Origin: Fodinibius roseus
Lineage (GTDB): Bacteria > Bacteroidota > Rhodothermia > Balneolales > Balneolaceae
Assembly: GCF_900129315.1 (NCBI RefSeq)
Contig: NZ_FQUS01000012.1
Location: 62,001-126,000 of the forward strand
DNA length: 64,000 nt
Direction of reading: 5' to 3'
The notes under the pieces were generated by a model, which did no database searches, was not told where the DNA came from, and was given only the letters and a program-made list of their open reading frames with translations. Shown here piece after piece: positions 18,980-26,812 of this stretch; within the stretch, counting starts at the first letter, position 1; each line of letters opens with the position of its first letter. The translations under genes and the position numbers were made by a program.

Positions 18980-19156
18980 TTAACTGTTGTTTTTAATGTC
19001 CTGTATTTCAAGGCGAACTTCCTGCGAGAGTTTGCGAAGCTCTTGCAATCCCTTACGAGCCCGGGTGCCTGCTGCTTTATTTCCTTTCTCGTAGAATTTT
19101 GTCATATCCTCTTCGACTCCTGTTACAATGCCTTTGAGTTCATCAAATCGGCTCAT
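18980..19156 (-). CDS. Histone H1-like Hc1 family DNA-binding protein
   Basis: A 58-residue frame starting MSRFDELKGIVTGVEEDMTK and continuing with FYEKGNKAAGTRARKGLQEL, then RKLSQEVRLEIQDIKNNS. The phrase FYEKGNKAAGTRARK is the hallmark of the short Hc1-like proteins widespread in Bacteroidota and relatives. They are named after chlamydial histone H1-like Hc1 and are thought to bind DNA or chromatin. The protein is mostly helical. Unlike Chlamydia Hc1 it has no long Lys/Ala tail. It has its own terminator and probably its own promoter. Confidence 0.85.
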   Translation of the reverse strand: MSRFDELKGIVTGVEEDMTKFYEKGNKAAGTRARKGLQELRKLSQEVRLEIQDIKNNS

Positions 19157-19267
19157 AGTATTTTTATATTGAGTTTATGTTAACTGAGAGTAATTTCTCC
19201 CGGGATGATATCATCCAATTTAAGCCCTGTAAGGTACCATTTTATCTGTTAAATGGGGATTATTTTT

Positions 19268-20566
19268 TTACGGCGTGGATGAACGTCTGTTTCTTTTTAC
19301 CTCTTCAGCGTCCGGCAGCCGAAAAAGCAATATGAATCCCAGCACAAAAAGGACTACAATAATACTCATCCCTATACGCTGACTGTCCGCTATATACGTA
19401 AGCCATCCGACCAGCAGTGGGCCCATAAATGCCGTTACCTTGCCGGAAAGGGCCATAAGACCGAACATCTGATTTTGCAAATCCGGCGGGGAAACATGCC
19501 CCATATACGTCCGGCTGGCCGCCTGGACGGGGCCCACGAAGATGCCCAGCAACAGGCCGAAGACCCAAAAGAACAGCACCTCGTATACCAGCAGAACGGC
19601 TGTCGTACAGGCAATCAGTCCCACCAGCGAGAGAAGCATCGTTGTGCGGCTGCCCAGCTTGTCATCCAGCCAGGCAAAGGTCGCCGCCCCCAATCCGGCC
19701 GTCAGGTTGAGTCCGATGCCAAACATCAGTACCTCGCGCTCCCCGAGATTAAACGTGCCGGCCGCATAGATCCCCCCAAAAGCAAAGACGGTAGCCAGGG
19801 CATCGATAAACACCATGCGGGCCACTAAAAAACGAACAATGTGCCGGTACTTTCGGACTTCCTTCACCGTGTTCTTCAGCTGTCCCCAGCCTGATTTGAC
19901 CGCTTCGGAGAGGTTGATCCCGGTAGAGGGACGATCACTCGTAACCATAAACATCGGAATGGAAAAGAGGGCATACCAGACCGCGACCAGCACAAACGTT
20001 GCCCGGACATGCTCGGCGGCGGCTTTATCCAATCCGAAAGGCGGCTGTTCCACATCCACAAACAGGAACAGTGCAACGACAAGACAGGCCAGTCCCCCGG
20101 CATATCCCAGTCCCCACGCCCAGCCCGACCATCGCCCCATGCGCTCCTCCGAGGCAAGATCGGGCAGCATGGCATTGTAAAAGATGATGGCAAATTCCGA
20201 TCCTATGGTTCCGAAGAATACCAGCGCCAGCGCCAACCACACAAATTGCTGGGAGGGGGCCACAAACCACAATGCCGCAGTGGCTCCGATCGCCAGCAGG
20301 GTAAACCAGCCGATCCACGGCTTTCTTCGGCCCATCTGGTCGGCAACAGCACCTACAAAAGGAGCACAAATTGCGATCACCAGTCCCGCCGCCCCGATGG
20401 TGTTGCCCCATTGGGTGCTTCCCAGCGTATCATTTTCAGCTACCGACTGCATAAAATAGGTCGCAAAGACAAACGTCTGAATAACGGCAAAAAAAGCGCT
20501 GTTGGCCCAGTCGTAGAGCGCCCATGAAAAAAGGGAAACGGTTGATTCTTGCTTTTTTGTTTTCAT
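19268..20566 (-). CDS. MFS transporter, Atg22/UMF1-like family
   Basis: The frame is open from 20695, but the ATG at 20566 is the better start: the protein then begins MKTKKQESTVSLFSWALYDW and has 432 residues, the normal size. LFSWALYDWANSAFFAVIQT is the signature N-terminus of the UMF1/Atg22-like major facilitator branch. Twelve membrane helices can be traced, with GAVADQMGRRKPWIGWF as the loop 2-3 motif. Family members are putative effluxers of amino acids or other small solutes; the substrate is unknown. It is transcribed alone. Confidence 0.85.
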   Translation of the reverse strand: MKTKKQESTVSLFSWALYDWANSAFFAVIQTFVFATYFMQSVAENDTLGSTQWGNTIGAAGLVIAICAPFVGAVADQMGRRKPWIGWFTLLAIGATAALWFVAPSQQFVWLALALVFFGTIGSEFAIIFYNAMLPDLASEERMGRWSGWAWGLGYAGGLACLVVALFLFVDVEQPPFGLDKAAAEHVRATFVLVAVWYALFSIPMFMVTSDRPSTGINLSEAVKSGWGQLKNTVKEVRKYRHIVRFLVARMVFIDALATVFAFGGIYAAGTFNLGEREVLMFGIGLNLTAGLGAATFAWLDDKLGSRTTMLLSLVGLIACTTAVLLVYEVLFFWVFGLLLGIFVGPVQAASRTYMGHVSPPDLQNQMFGLMALSGKVTAFMGPLLVGWLTYIADSQRIGMSIIVVLFVLGFILLFRLPDAEEVKRNRRSSTP

Positions 20567-20747
20567 TATGGAGGATCCGTTGCATATTGCCATAATCCGG
20601 AAGCCTGCAGAATACAGCAAAGACTGTTGCGTGTATTCAAATGTGTCCGGCTTCCGGCGGACTCCTATTATGAATGGAATACTTGGGAAATGCAATATGT
20701 TATTATAAACTTAACGGTAGGATAACAGACAAAGAATCAGAAGCATT

Positions 20748-21320
20748 ATGAATAAACGAAACAAGAATCTCATCTATATATACGATACCGATCATCAAAA
20801 GATCATTATGATAGATGGTGAGACCGGAGAGCGAGTGCGGGAAGATGATGACAAGGTGACCGGCTTGCTCAAGTACCTGCACGAGCAGGGACGCTCTCGT
20901 TTGCTGCGAAAATTTGCCGTCTGGTGTACCCGGCAAATCAACGAAGATCTGAAACCCATACAGAAAAAGATACTTGACCTTGCCGAGAAAGCGATCCACG
21001 AAGATGTCGAGTCCGAAGAACTTAACGAGCTCTACGAGGAGACGGAGGGGACAGCGGTAGCCGCCGACACGGTGGGACTCCGCCAGGGATCCAGAAGTGC
21101 ACCGGCCTACCTCGCGGCACGGGAGTGTATCAATCCCGATGCCCTCGAGGGAGCTATTCAGGCTGCCCGTTTCCACCGCCTGTGGAAAGAAATGCAGGAT
21201 CAACCCGAGGAATTCTCTGACAAGGCGCTCAAAGAGATACGGGCTGCCTCTGATCAAGATACGCTCAAGAATGTCACCGAACAGCAAACGGATCGGCTGC
21301 TGGATCTCATGAACGAATAA
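20748..21320 (+). CDS. Conserved-looking hypothetical protein, helical and acidic
   Basis: 190 residues, starting MNKRNKNLIYIYDTDHQKII. There is no signal peptide or membrane segment. A short beta-rich start (IYIYDTDHQKIIMIDGETGE) is followed by a charged, mostly helical body with LRKFAVWCTRQINEDLKPIQ and RSAPAYLAARECINPDALEG. I do not recognise a family. The plus frame is preferred over the 213-residue minus frame on the same DNA because its composition (acidic, Gln/Glu-rich helices) matches neighbouring real proteins. It precedes the Gfo/Idh/MocA gene by 103 bp on the same strand. Confidence 0.6.
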   Translation: MNKRNKNLIYIYDTDHQKIIMIDGETGERVREDDDKVTGLLKYLHEQGRSRLLRKFAVWCTRQINEDLKPIQKKILDLAEKAIHEDVESEELNELYEETEGTAVAADTVGLRQGSRSAPAYLAARECINPDALEGAIQAARFHRLWKEMQDQPEEFSDKALKEIRAASDQDTLKNVTEQQTDRLLDLMNE

Positions 21321-21423
21321 TTTTTTTGTCTTTTCGGGTAGCATTTTCGTGATATATTTTTACTTTATACAGGCTATTTTCACTTTCTTCTCAGGTTAAA
21401 TACAGATTTTCAACACAGATTTT

Positions 21424-22668
21424 ATGGAATCACTTCAAATAGGATTTATCGGCTCCGGTTTTATTGCACACTTTATGGCAAAAGCTATGAAACAGGTGCG
21501 CCACCTTGAACTTACGGCCGTTTACGACCGCGGTGGAGCCGAAGAGCTGGCCCGCTTTGCCCGGGACAACCGCCTCGGTGAATGTTCGGTCTACGACACC
21601 GTTGAAGAAGTATGCCGGCACTGCGACGCCGTGGCCATCCTCGCTCCCAACTACGTGCGCGTGGAAATCATGGAGAAAATTGCGGACGCCGTACAAAAAG
21701 GGGCCGCATTGAAGGGAGTGATCTGCGAAAAACCATTGGGCCGGACGATTGAGGAAGCCCGGCGGCTGGTCGAGCTGGCGGATGATGCGGATCTGCTTAC
21801 CGCCTATTTCGAAAACCAGCTTCACATGAATGCCGTCAATAATGCGCTGGAACAACTGCGTCCCCAGCAAAAAGAGATGGGCAACTTCAGCCTCGCCCGC
21901 AGCACCGAAGAGCATGCGGGTCCCCACAACAGCTGGTTCTGGGATCCCAGGAAGCAAGGCGGAGGCGTATTGTCGGATATGGGATGTCACAGCATCGCTG
22001 TCTCGCGTCATATTTTAACGCCGGAAGGCAAAGCGCCCGACTTCCTGAAGCCGGTCTCCGTGCAGGCCGAAACCTGCCTGCTGAAATGGGGACAGCCGAA
22101 GTACCGCGACCAGCTAAAAGAACGCTTCGGTGTGGATTACGGGGAGACGCCCGCCGAAGATTTCTGTACCGGACTGATTACCTTCGAAAACCCGGACACC
22201 GGTCAGCGGGTCAAAGCACAATTCACCGATTCCTGGATGTACGACAAGCAGGGCCTGCGGCTGAGCATGGATGCCCTGGGTCCCGGTTACGCCATGGAGG
22301 TCAATACCCTTATTTCACCGCTGGAAATCTTTATCAGTGACGAGGCGGCGGCAGCGGTGGCGGATGCCGAAACGGCCCTTGAAAAATCGACCTCTACGCG
22401 TGGACTCCTGCCCGTACAGCCCAACGAGGCGGACCTCTACGGCTATGTCGGGGAGATGGAGGATATGAAAAATGCTTTTTTGGACGGCAAAGACGCCAGG
22501 CTGGACTGGAACTACGGGCTGGAAATCACCCGGATCTGTCAGGCCGCCTATATGGCCGCCGAACGGCAGCAGACGCTTGATCTCACCGATCCCGGTACCA
22601 GGGACGAGCTGAAAGACTACCGGTCGCTGATCGCCCGGGGCGAAGGAGCACAGGTATTATTCAGGTGA
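21424..22668 (+). CDS. Gfo/Idh/MocA family NAD(P)-dependent oxidoreductase
   Basis: 414 residues. The N-terminal Rossmann fold begins MESLQIGFIGSGFIAHFMAK (GxGxxA type) and contains the family lysine region ICEKPLGRTIEEARR, where Lys is the catalytic EKP lysine. The C-terminal alpha/beta domain contains GGGVLSDMGCHSIAVSRHIL, with the conserved histidine of the active site. Family members oxidise or reduce sugars, inositols and related polyols. The substrate is unknown; the adjacent Kelch protein suggests use on sugars taken from outside. Confidence 0.85.
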   Translation: MESLQIGFIGSGFIAHFMAKAMKQVRHLELTAVYDRGGAEELARFARDNRLGECSVYDTVEEVCRHCDAVAILAPNYVRVEIMEKIADAVQKGAALKGVICEKPLGRTIEEARRLVELADDADLLTAYFENQLHMNAVNNALEQLRPQQKEMGNFSLARSTEEHAGPHNSWFWDPRKQGGGVLSDMGCHSIAVSRHILTPEGKAPDFLKPVSVQAETCLLKWGQPKYRDQLKERFGVDYGETPAEDFCTGLITFENPDTGQRVKAQFTDSWMYDKQGLRLSMDALGPGYAMEVNTLISPLEIFISDEAAAAVADAETALEKSTSTRGLLPVQPNEADLYGYVGEMEDMKNAFLDGKDARLDWNYGLEITRICQAAYMAAERQQTLDLTDPGTRDELKDYRSLIARGEGAQVLFR

Positions 22669-22877
22669 TGCTATGTTGGTACTGTTCGCCTTATCACAGT
22701 AGGGCGACGGCTGAAAACGACACGGCTGCGGAAAATAACTTCAACTGGCAGTGCGCCTGCACCTTTATCGTGGGTGAGCGGTACAAAAGGGTCATCCCCC
22801 GGACCTTACATAAACGCTCGGGGAAGAATCTTTGCCGCCGCAATATGATATAATGTTAAGCCCGAAAATCATTACCG

Positions 22878-23918
22878 ATGAAATCATCCCTGCCAATATT
22901 TATATCCTCATCTTTAACAATCGTTGCCGCCGGCCTCATTCTCTTAACCACCGTCCAGCCGGTACCGGCCCAGGATCATAAGAATGACAGTGCGAGCTGG
23001 CAGCTTTTAGACCTGAATGAGCCTCCCGCAAACCGGCACGAAAATGCGGCGGCCATCGCAGGGGACAAACTATATCTCATTGGGGGACGGGGCGAACGTC
23101 CGGTGGAAGTGTATGATCCTGCCACGCAAAGCTGGTCGGAAAAAGCCACGCCCCCGCTGTCGATGCATCACTTTCAAGCGGTAACCTATAACGGGAAAAT
23201 TTATGTTCTGGGTGCGTTCAACGGCAACTATCCCTACGAAGATCCCATTGCCCATGTTTATATCTATGACCCGGGGGACGACCAGTGGACCAAAGGGGCG
23301 GAGATACCGGAAGACCGGCGCCGGGGTGCGGCGGGCGCGGTGGTGTATGAAGATAAAATCTATATCGTCGGCGGCATTCAAAATGGTCACGCCAGCGGGC
23401 ACGTGCGCTGGCTGGATGCCTTTGATCCCCGGACGGGTGAGTGGAGCCGGTTAGCGGACGCGCCCCGGAATCGCGACCATTTTCAAGCGGCCGTCATTGA
23501 TGGCAAGCTGTATGCGGTGGGGGGACGAAGGAGCTCGCAGGCGACGGGACAAACGTTTGAGCTGACCATTCCGGAAGTGGATGTGTATGACTTTTCTACC
23601 GGTACGTGGACGCCCCTACCGCCCTCCGGCGACCTGCCCACGGAAAGGGCCGGCACTACCTCCCTTTCCACCGGTAAGTACCTGATCGTCCTCGGAGGTG
23701 AAAGCGCAGCCCAGACCGCCGCCCATGCGGAGGTTGAAGCATTCAATACCGAAACCGGCAACTGGCACTCCCTGCCCTCCTTGAATCAAGGGCGACACGG
23801 TACCCAGGCCGTTATACTCGACGATCAAATCCATATTGCAGCAGGATCAAAAGTGCGGGGGGCCGAGGAAATTCACTCGCACGAAGTATTCAGCATCCCG
23901 GATTCTCTTGCTAACTAA
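22878..23918 (+). CDS. Secreted Kelch-repeat beta-propeller protein
   Basis: 346 residues with a signal peptide (MKSSLPIFISSSLTIVAAGL, cleavage near PVPAQ). Six Kelch repeats are visible from the recurring pattern of GG, Tyr and Trp: DKLYLIGGRGERPVEVYDPA, GKIYVLGAFNGN, DKIYIVGGIQNG, GKLYAVGGRRSS, KYLIVLGGESAA, DQIHIAAGS. The fold is a propeller exported to the periplasm or cell surface. Kelch propellers bind partners or glycans, and some resemble galactose oxidase or N-acetylneuraminate epimerase; no catalytic residues are recognised here. It lies 209 bp after the Gfo/Idh/MocA gene. Confidence 0.82.
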   Translation: MKSSLPIFISSSLTIVAAGLILLTTVQPVPAQDHKNDSASWQLLDLNEPPANRHENAAAIAGDKLYLIGGRGERPVEVYDPATQSWSEKATPPLSMHHFQAVTYNGKIYVLGAFNGNYPYEDPIAHVYIYDPGDDQWTKGAEIPEDRRRGAAGAVVYEDKIYIVGGIQNGHASGHVRWLDAFDPRTGEWSRLADAPRNRDHFQAAVIDGKLYAVGGRRSSQATGQTFELTIPEVDVYDFSTGTWTPLPPSGDLPTERAGTTSLSTGKYLIVLGGESAAQTAAHAEVEAFNTETGNWHSLPSLNQGRHGTQAVILDDQIHIAAGSKVRGAEEIHSHEVFSIPDSLAN

Positions 23919-24168
23919 ATGATGAAATGTATCCGGCTATAGCTCATAAAATGAAACTCAATCCCCTTCCCCCTCGTCATGTCTTTGAATGCACGGGGGG
24001 AAGAGATTGCTGGTCTGCCTGAAAGGGAAACCCACAAAGTGCCTTTTCCTATTAATTGATCAGTCCCTCCGGGAAGCAGCATTCAACATTTTTAGGCCCG
24101 TTAGCGTTAGTTTGTGTATGTAATGCATATACCTGTATCTGTATACGCTTTATGTAAACCCAACAGTT

Positions 24169-24606
24169 TTACAACAGGTAATCGAGCACGGCCTCCCAGT
24201 CGGGATACCGGTCTGACCCGAAGTGGATATGCTCTCCCCGGAACCGCTCAACGCCATTGGCCAGGCGGTCGTCAATGAGGTAATCGCCCTCGTTCAGATT
24301 TTTATGATGGCTTAAAATAAGCCGCTTGTATCCCGCTTCCGGCAAATGGTTTTTGACCCACAGCAGCTTGTCCCGCCACGCAGAGGGATTGTTCCACGGG
24401 CTGGTGGATAAGATATAGGTATCGTAGCGGCTGCTCAGTTTCCGGAAGCCCTCAACAGCTCCATCCACCGGCGGAAGATCGCTGAAGAAATCCGGTACCT
24501 CGTCAAAGTCGCCTTCGTACTCCTGCCTGAGTTCCGCTGAAAGCTGGTCGATGCCCCATGGAAAATCCACCAGGACGTTATCCATATCAACATATACAAT
24601 TTCCAT
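24169..24606 (-). CDS. 5'(3')-deoxyribonucleotidase-like HAD phosphatase (NT5C family)
   Basis: 145 residues. Motif I of the HAD superfamily is VYVDMDNVLVDFP (nucleophile Asp7, with Asp9), motif II is YILSTSPWNNPSAW, and motif III is DYLIDDRLANGVERF. The lack of a large cap and the VDMDNVLVDF start are typical of bacterial NT5C-type 5'(3')-deoxyribonucleotidases. Reaction: removal of phosphate from deoxynucleoside monophosphates. It is slightly shorter than the usual 170-190 residues, but all motifs are intact. It stands alone. Confidence 0.82.
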   Translation of the reverse strand: MEIVYVDMDNVLVDFPWGIDQLSAELRQEYEGDFDEVPDFFSDLPPVDGAVEGFRKLSSRYDTYILSTSPWNNPSAWRDKLLWVKNHLPEAGYKRLILSHHKNLNEGDYLIDDRLANGVERFRGEHIHFGSDRYPDWEAVLDYLL

Positions 24607-24779
24607 AGGCTGATCTTTTTAAGTTAACGTTAGTTCAATATAAGGACTCGTCAAAAACGTAATTGCCATCGCGAAGAGACTTTTTTGAATCTTTCCCCGG
24701 ATGGCCGCTGAACCTCTCGCATTGCCCGTTATTTATTTTTAAGTCAAACCGAGGTTAAATAAAATGTGAGGTTCCTCTG

Positions 24780-25805
24780 CTATGGCACCAGGATAACCTT
24801 GCCTATATTTTTTCGCTCCTCTATGTAGCGATGCGCATCGGCCACATCTTCAAAAGAAAAAATAGCATCCACATGGGGATTAATCCACCCTTCCTCAACC
24901 CCATCCAGTAACCTGTTCATCCAGGTGCGTGCCTTCTCCTTCTCATGCCATAGATGGCCCAAATTAACCCCGAATACGCCCCTGTTTTTATTCAGCAACG
25001 GCAGCGGATGGAAAAAAGGCATCTGCGCAACCGTCTTGAGCATACTCCACATCCCGCTGATGCCTCCCTTGCTGCCGGTGCTTGCCGATGATATGCCAAA
25101 CATACCCAGCCGGCCGGTGGACCGAAGCGCTTTATAGCTGCGCCTCCATTCCCTGCCGCCCAGCGGATCCGTAATTAAATCGACGCCCCGGCTCTCCGTC
25201 AGGTCCATCAATTCCTCGTACCAATCCCTGCTGCGATAATCGATCACATGATCCAGTCCCCGGTTTTTCAGAAAAGTGTGTTTTCTTTTGCTGGCGGTAC
25301 CATACGTTTCAGCCCCGATATGCCGGGCAATATCCAGGGCAGCGATCCCCACCCCTCCGCCTGCATTATGGATAAGAACCGACTCGCAGGACTGCAGCGA
25401 ACCCATAACGACTAACAATACATAAGCCGTAAGATAATTGACGGGCAGTACAGCGGACTCCTCAAACGAAAGAAACTTCGGTTTCGGAAAAACCTGGGAA
25501 GGGGCGACAGCCACCTGTTCGGCATGTCCTCCAAATTTGGTCATGGCAAAAACCTCCTCTCCCAATAGCCCCTCATCCACGTCCTCTCCCACCGAGCTTA
25601 CCGTTCCCGCAACCTCATATCCCACCACACAGGGTTTCGGGGGAGCGTCCGGATACTGCCCCTTCCTGGCTAATATATCTGCAAAATTGAGGCCCGAAGC
25701 CTTCACATCGATAACGAGCTCACCGGGTTTTGCCATAAGATCCGCTTTTTCCTGAACCTCGAGCACTTCATAACCGCCACTTTTCGTATGTACGATTTGT
25801 CTCAT
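24780..25805 (-). CDS. Medium-chain dehydrogenase/reductase, quinone oxidoreductase/VAT-1-like
   Basis: 341 residues. The GroES-like N-terminal domain contains ASGLNFADILARKGQYPDAP. The nucleotide-binding site is VLIHNAGGGVGIAALDIARH in the Rossmann domain, and the C-terminus ends in VADAHRYIEERKNIGKVILV. No structural zinc cysteines are seen, so this is the zinc-free quinone-oxidoreductase branch closest to VAT-1-like proteins. Reaction: NADPH-dependent reduction of quinones or alpha,beta-unsaturated carbonyls. It is the last gene in a run of three on the minus strand, 27 bp after the lipoprotein gene, but probably has an independent role. Confidence 0.85.
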   Translation of the reverse strand: MRQIVHTKSGGYEVLEVQEKADLMAKPGELVIDVKASGLNFADILARKGQYPDAPPKPCVVGYEVAGTVSSVGEDVDEGLLGEEVFAMTKFGGHAEQVAVAPSQVFPKPKFLSFEESAVLPVNYLTAYVLLVVMGSLQSCESVLIHNAGGGVGIAALDIARHIGAETYGTASKRKHTFLKNRGLDHVIDYRSRDWYEELMDLTESRGVDLITDPLGGREWRRSYKALRSTGRLGMFGISSASTGSKGGISGMWSMLKTVAQMPFFHPLPLLNKNRGVFGVNLGHLWHEKEKARTWMNRLLDGVEEGWINPHVDAIFSFEDVADAHRYIEERKNIGKVILVP

Positions 25806-25832
25806 ATAAACTACCGCTGTACACGTTGTCTG

Positions 25833-26810
25833 TTATCTGTTATTCCCTTCCCCTCCCAGCTCCCGGGGACGCACCACGTACATCCCGCCGACCTGTTCGA
25901 AGTGGGCATCTTTGGGTTCCAGTACGATAAACAGCACGTCCCCTCGTCCCCCGTACTGCTCCGGTATTTTGTACAGCTTCATACGGGGATTGCGGATATC
26001 GCTGTAGCGCTTGATCCTGAGCGTGTCCCCGCCCGGCATATACACCTGCAGGTACCACCATCCGGCCGAATACGTGTAGCTGTCCCACCCCTCGTTGATC
26101 TCTTCGCTGTAGACCGACTCGTAGTCGATCTCCCTGATCAGGGAACTGTCCCGCTTTTCCGGGGGCACATAATAGTCCGGGGACTGGTCTTCCAGATCGA
26201 TCATGCGGACCTGCTGGTCTTCTTTGGGTGGGAAAAGTTTTCGAAAATTCGATGGCCTTTCTTTTAAAGTGTCAGCAATTATATACCACTCTTTATCAAC
26301 CTTCAAATAATAATCAGATATATCAATGTATACATAAGAAGCTCCATTATATAATTCCTTGAACTTCTCAAACCATCGATCAAAATCTCTCTTCTCTTCC
26401 GCCGTCAAGGGATCTTTAAACTTATATCTGGTGGTATCGCCGTTGATAATCCAGTTATTGTAATGATCCGTATACCATAAGGTGCCATCTTTTAAGAGCG
26501 TGTATATTGGTCCTTCATCAATAAGCTCCCCGGTAGTTGATACTTTAAGTCGCTTATATTCGGTATCCTCTTCTTTAAATGGGGTTGTTTTGGTATTTAC
26601 AATCAGCTGATGCTTATCCCTATCCACTAAAGTTTGCCTGATTAGGTATTCGGGATCGAGGATGGAGACAACTTCGTAATTCTCTGATCCTGGATGATCA
26701 TGTAATTCTTTATATTCGCTATGGTCGTTGGATGGCCCGTTCATGTTACAATTCGTCAATATTATAAGTTGCAATGACAGCGCTAAAAAAAGTACAAGGT
26801 ATTTTCGCAT
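25833..26810 (-). CDS. Lipoprotein of unknown function, candidate partner/immunity protein of the upstream hydrolase
   Basis: 325 residues from the ATG at 26810 (a GTG one codon earlier is also in frame). The signal peptide MRKYLVLFLALSLQLIILTN ends in a lipobox LTNC followed by NMNGPSND. The mature protein is acidic and Tyr/Lys-rich, with mixed beta strands such as EVVSILDPEYLIRQTLVDRD and VYIDISDYYLKVDKEWYII. No known domain is recognised. Its start lies 2 nt past the TAG of the hydrolase gene, which suggests translational coupling. Outer-membrane or periplasmic lipoproteins are the usual immunity partners (Tli) of type VI lipase effectors, hence the suggestion. The first half of the gene is visibly AT-richer than the second. 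Confidence 0.6.
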   Translation of the reverse strand: MRKYLVLFLALSLQLIILTNCNMNGPSNDHSEYKELHDHPGSENYEVVSILDPEYLIRQTLVDRDKHQLIVNTKTTPFKEEDTEYKRLKVSTTGELIDEGPIYTLLKDGTLWYTDHYNNWIINGDTTRYKFKDPLTAEEKRDFDRWFEKFKELYNGASYVYIDISDYYLKVDKEWYIIADTLKERPSNFRKLFPPKEDQQVRMIDLEDQSPDYYVPPEKRDSSLIREIDYESVYSEEINEGWDSYTYSAGWWYLQVYMPGGDTLRIKRYSDIRNPRMKLYKIPEQYGGRGDVLFIVLEPKDAHFEQVGGMYVVRPRELGGEGNNR

Positions 26811-26812
26811 CA

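Noticed and set aside
20567-20695. 43-residue N-terminal extension of the MFS transporter
   Set aside because: The family signature LFSWALYDWANSAFF begins soon after the internal Met, and the upstream residues have no family match, so the ATG at 20566 is preferred.
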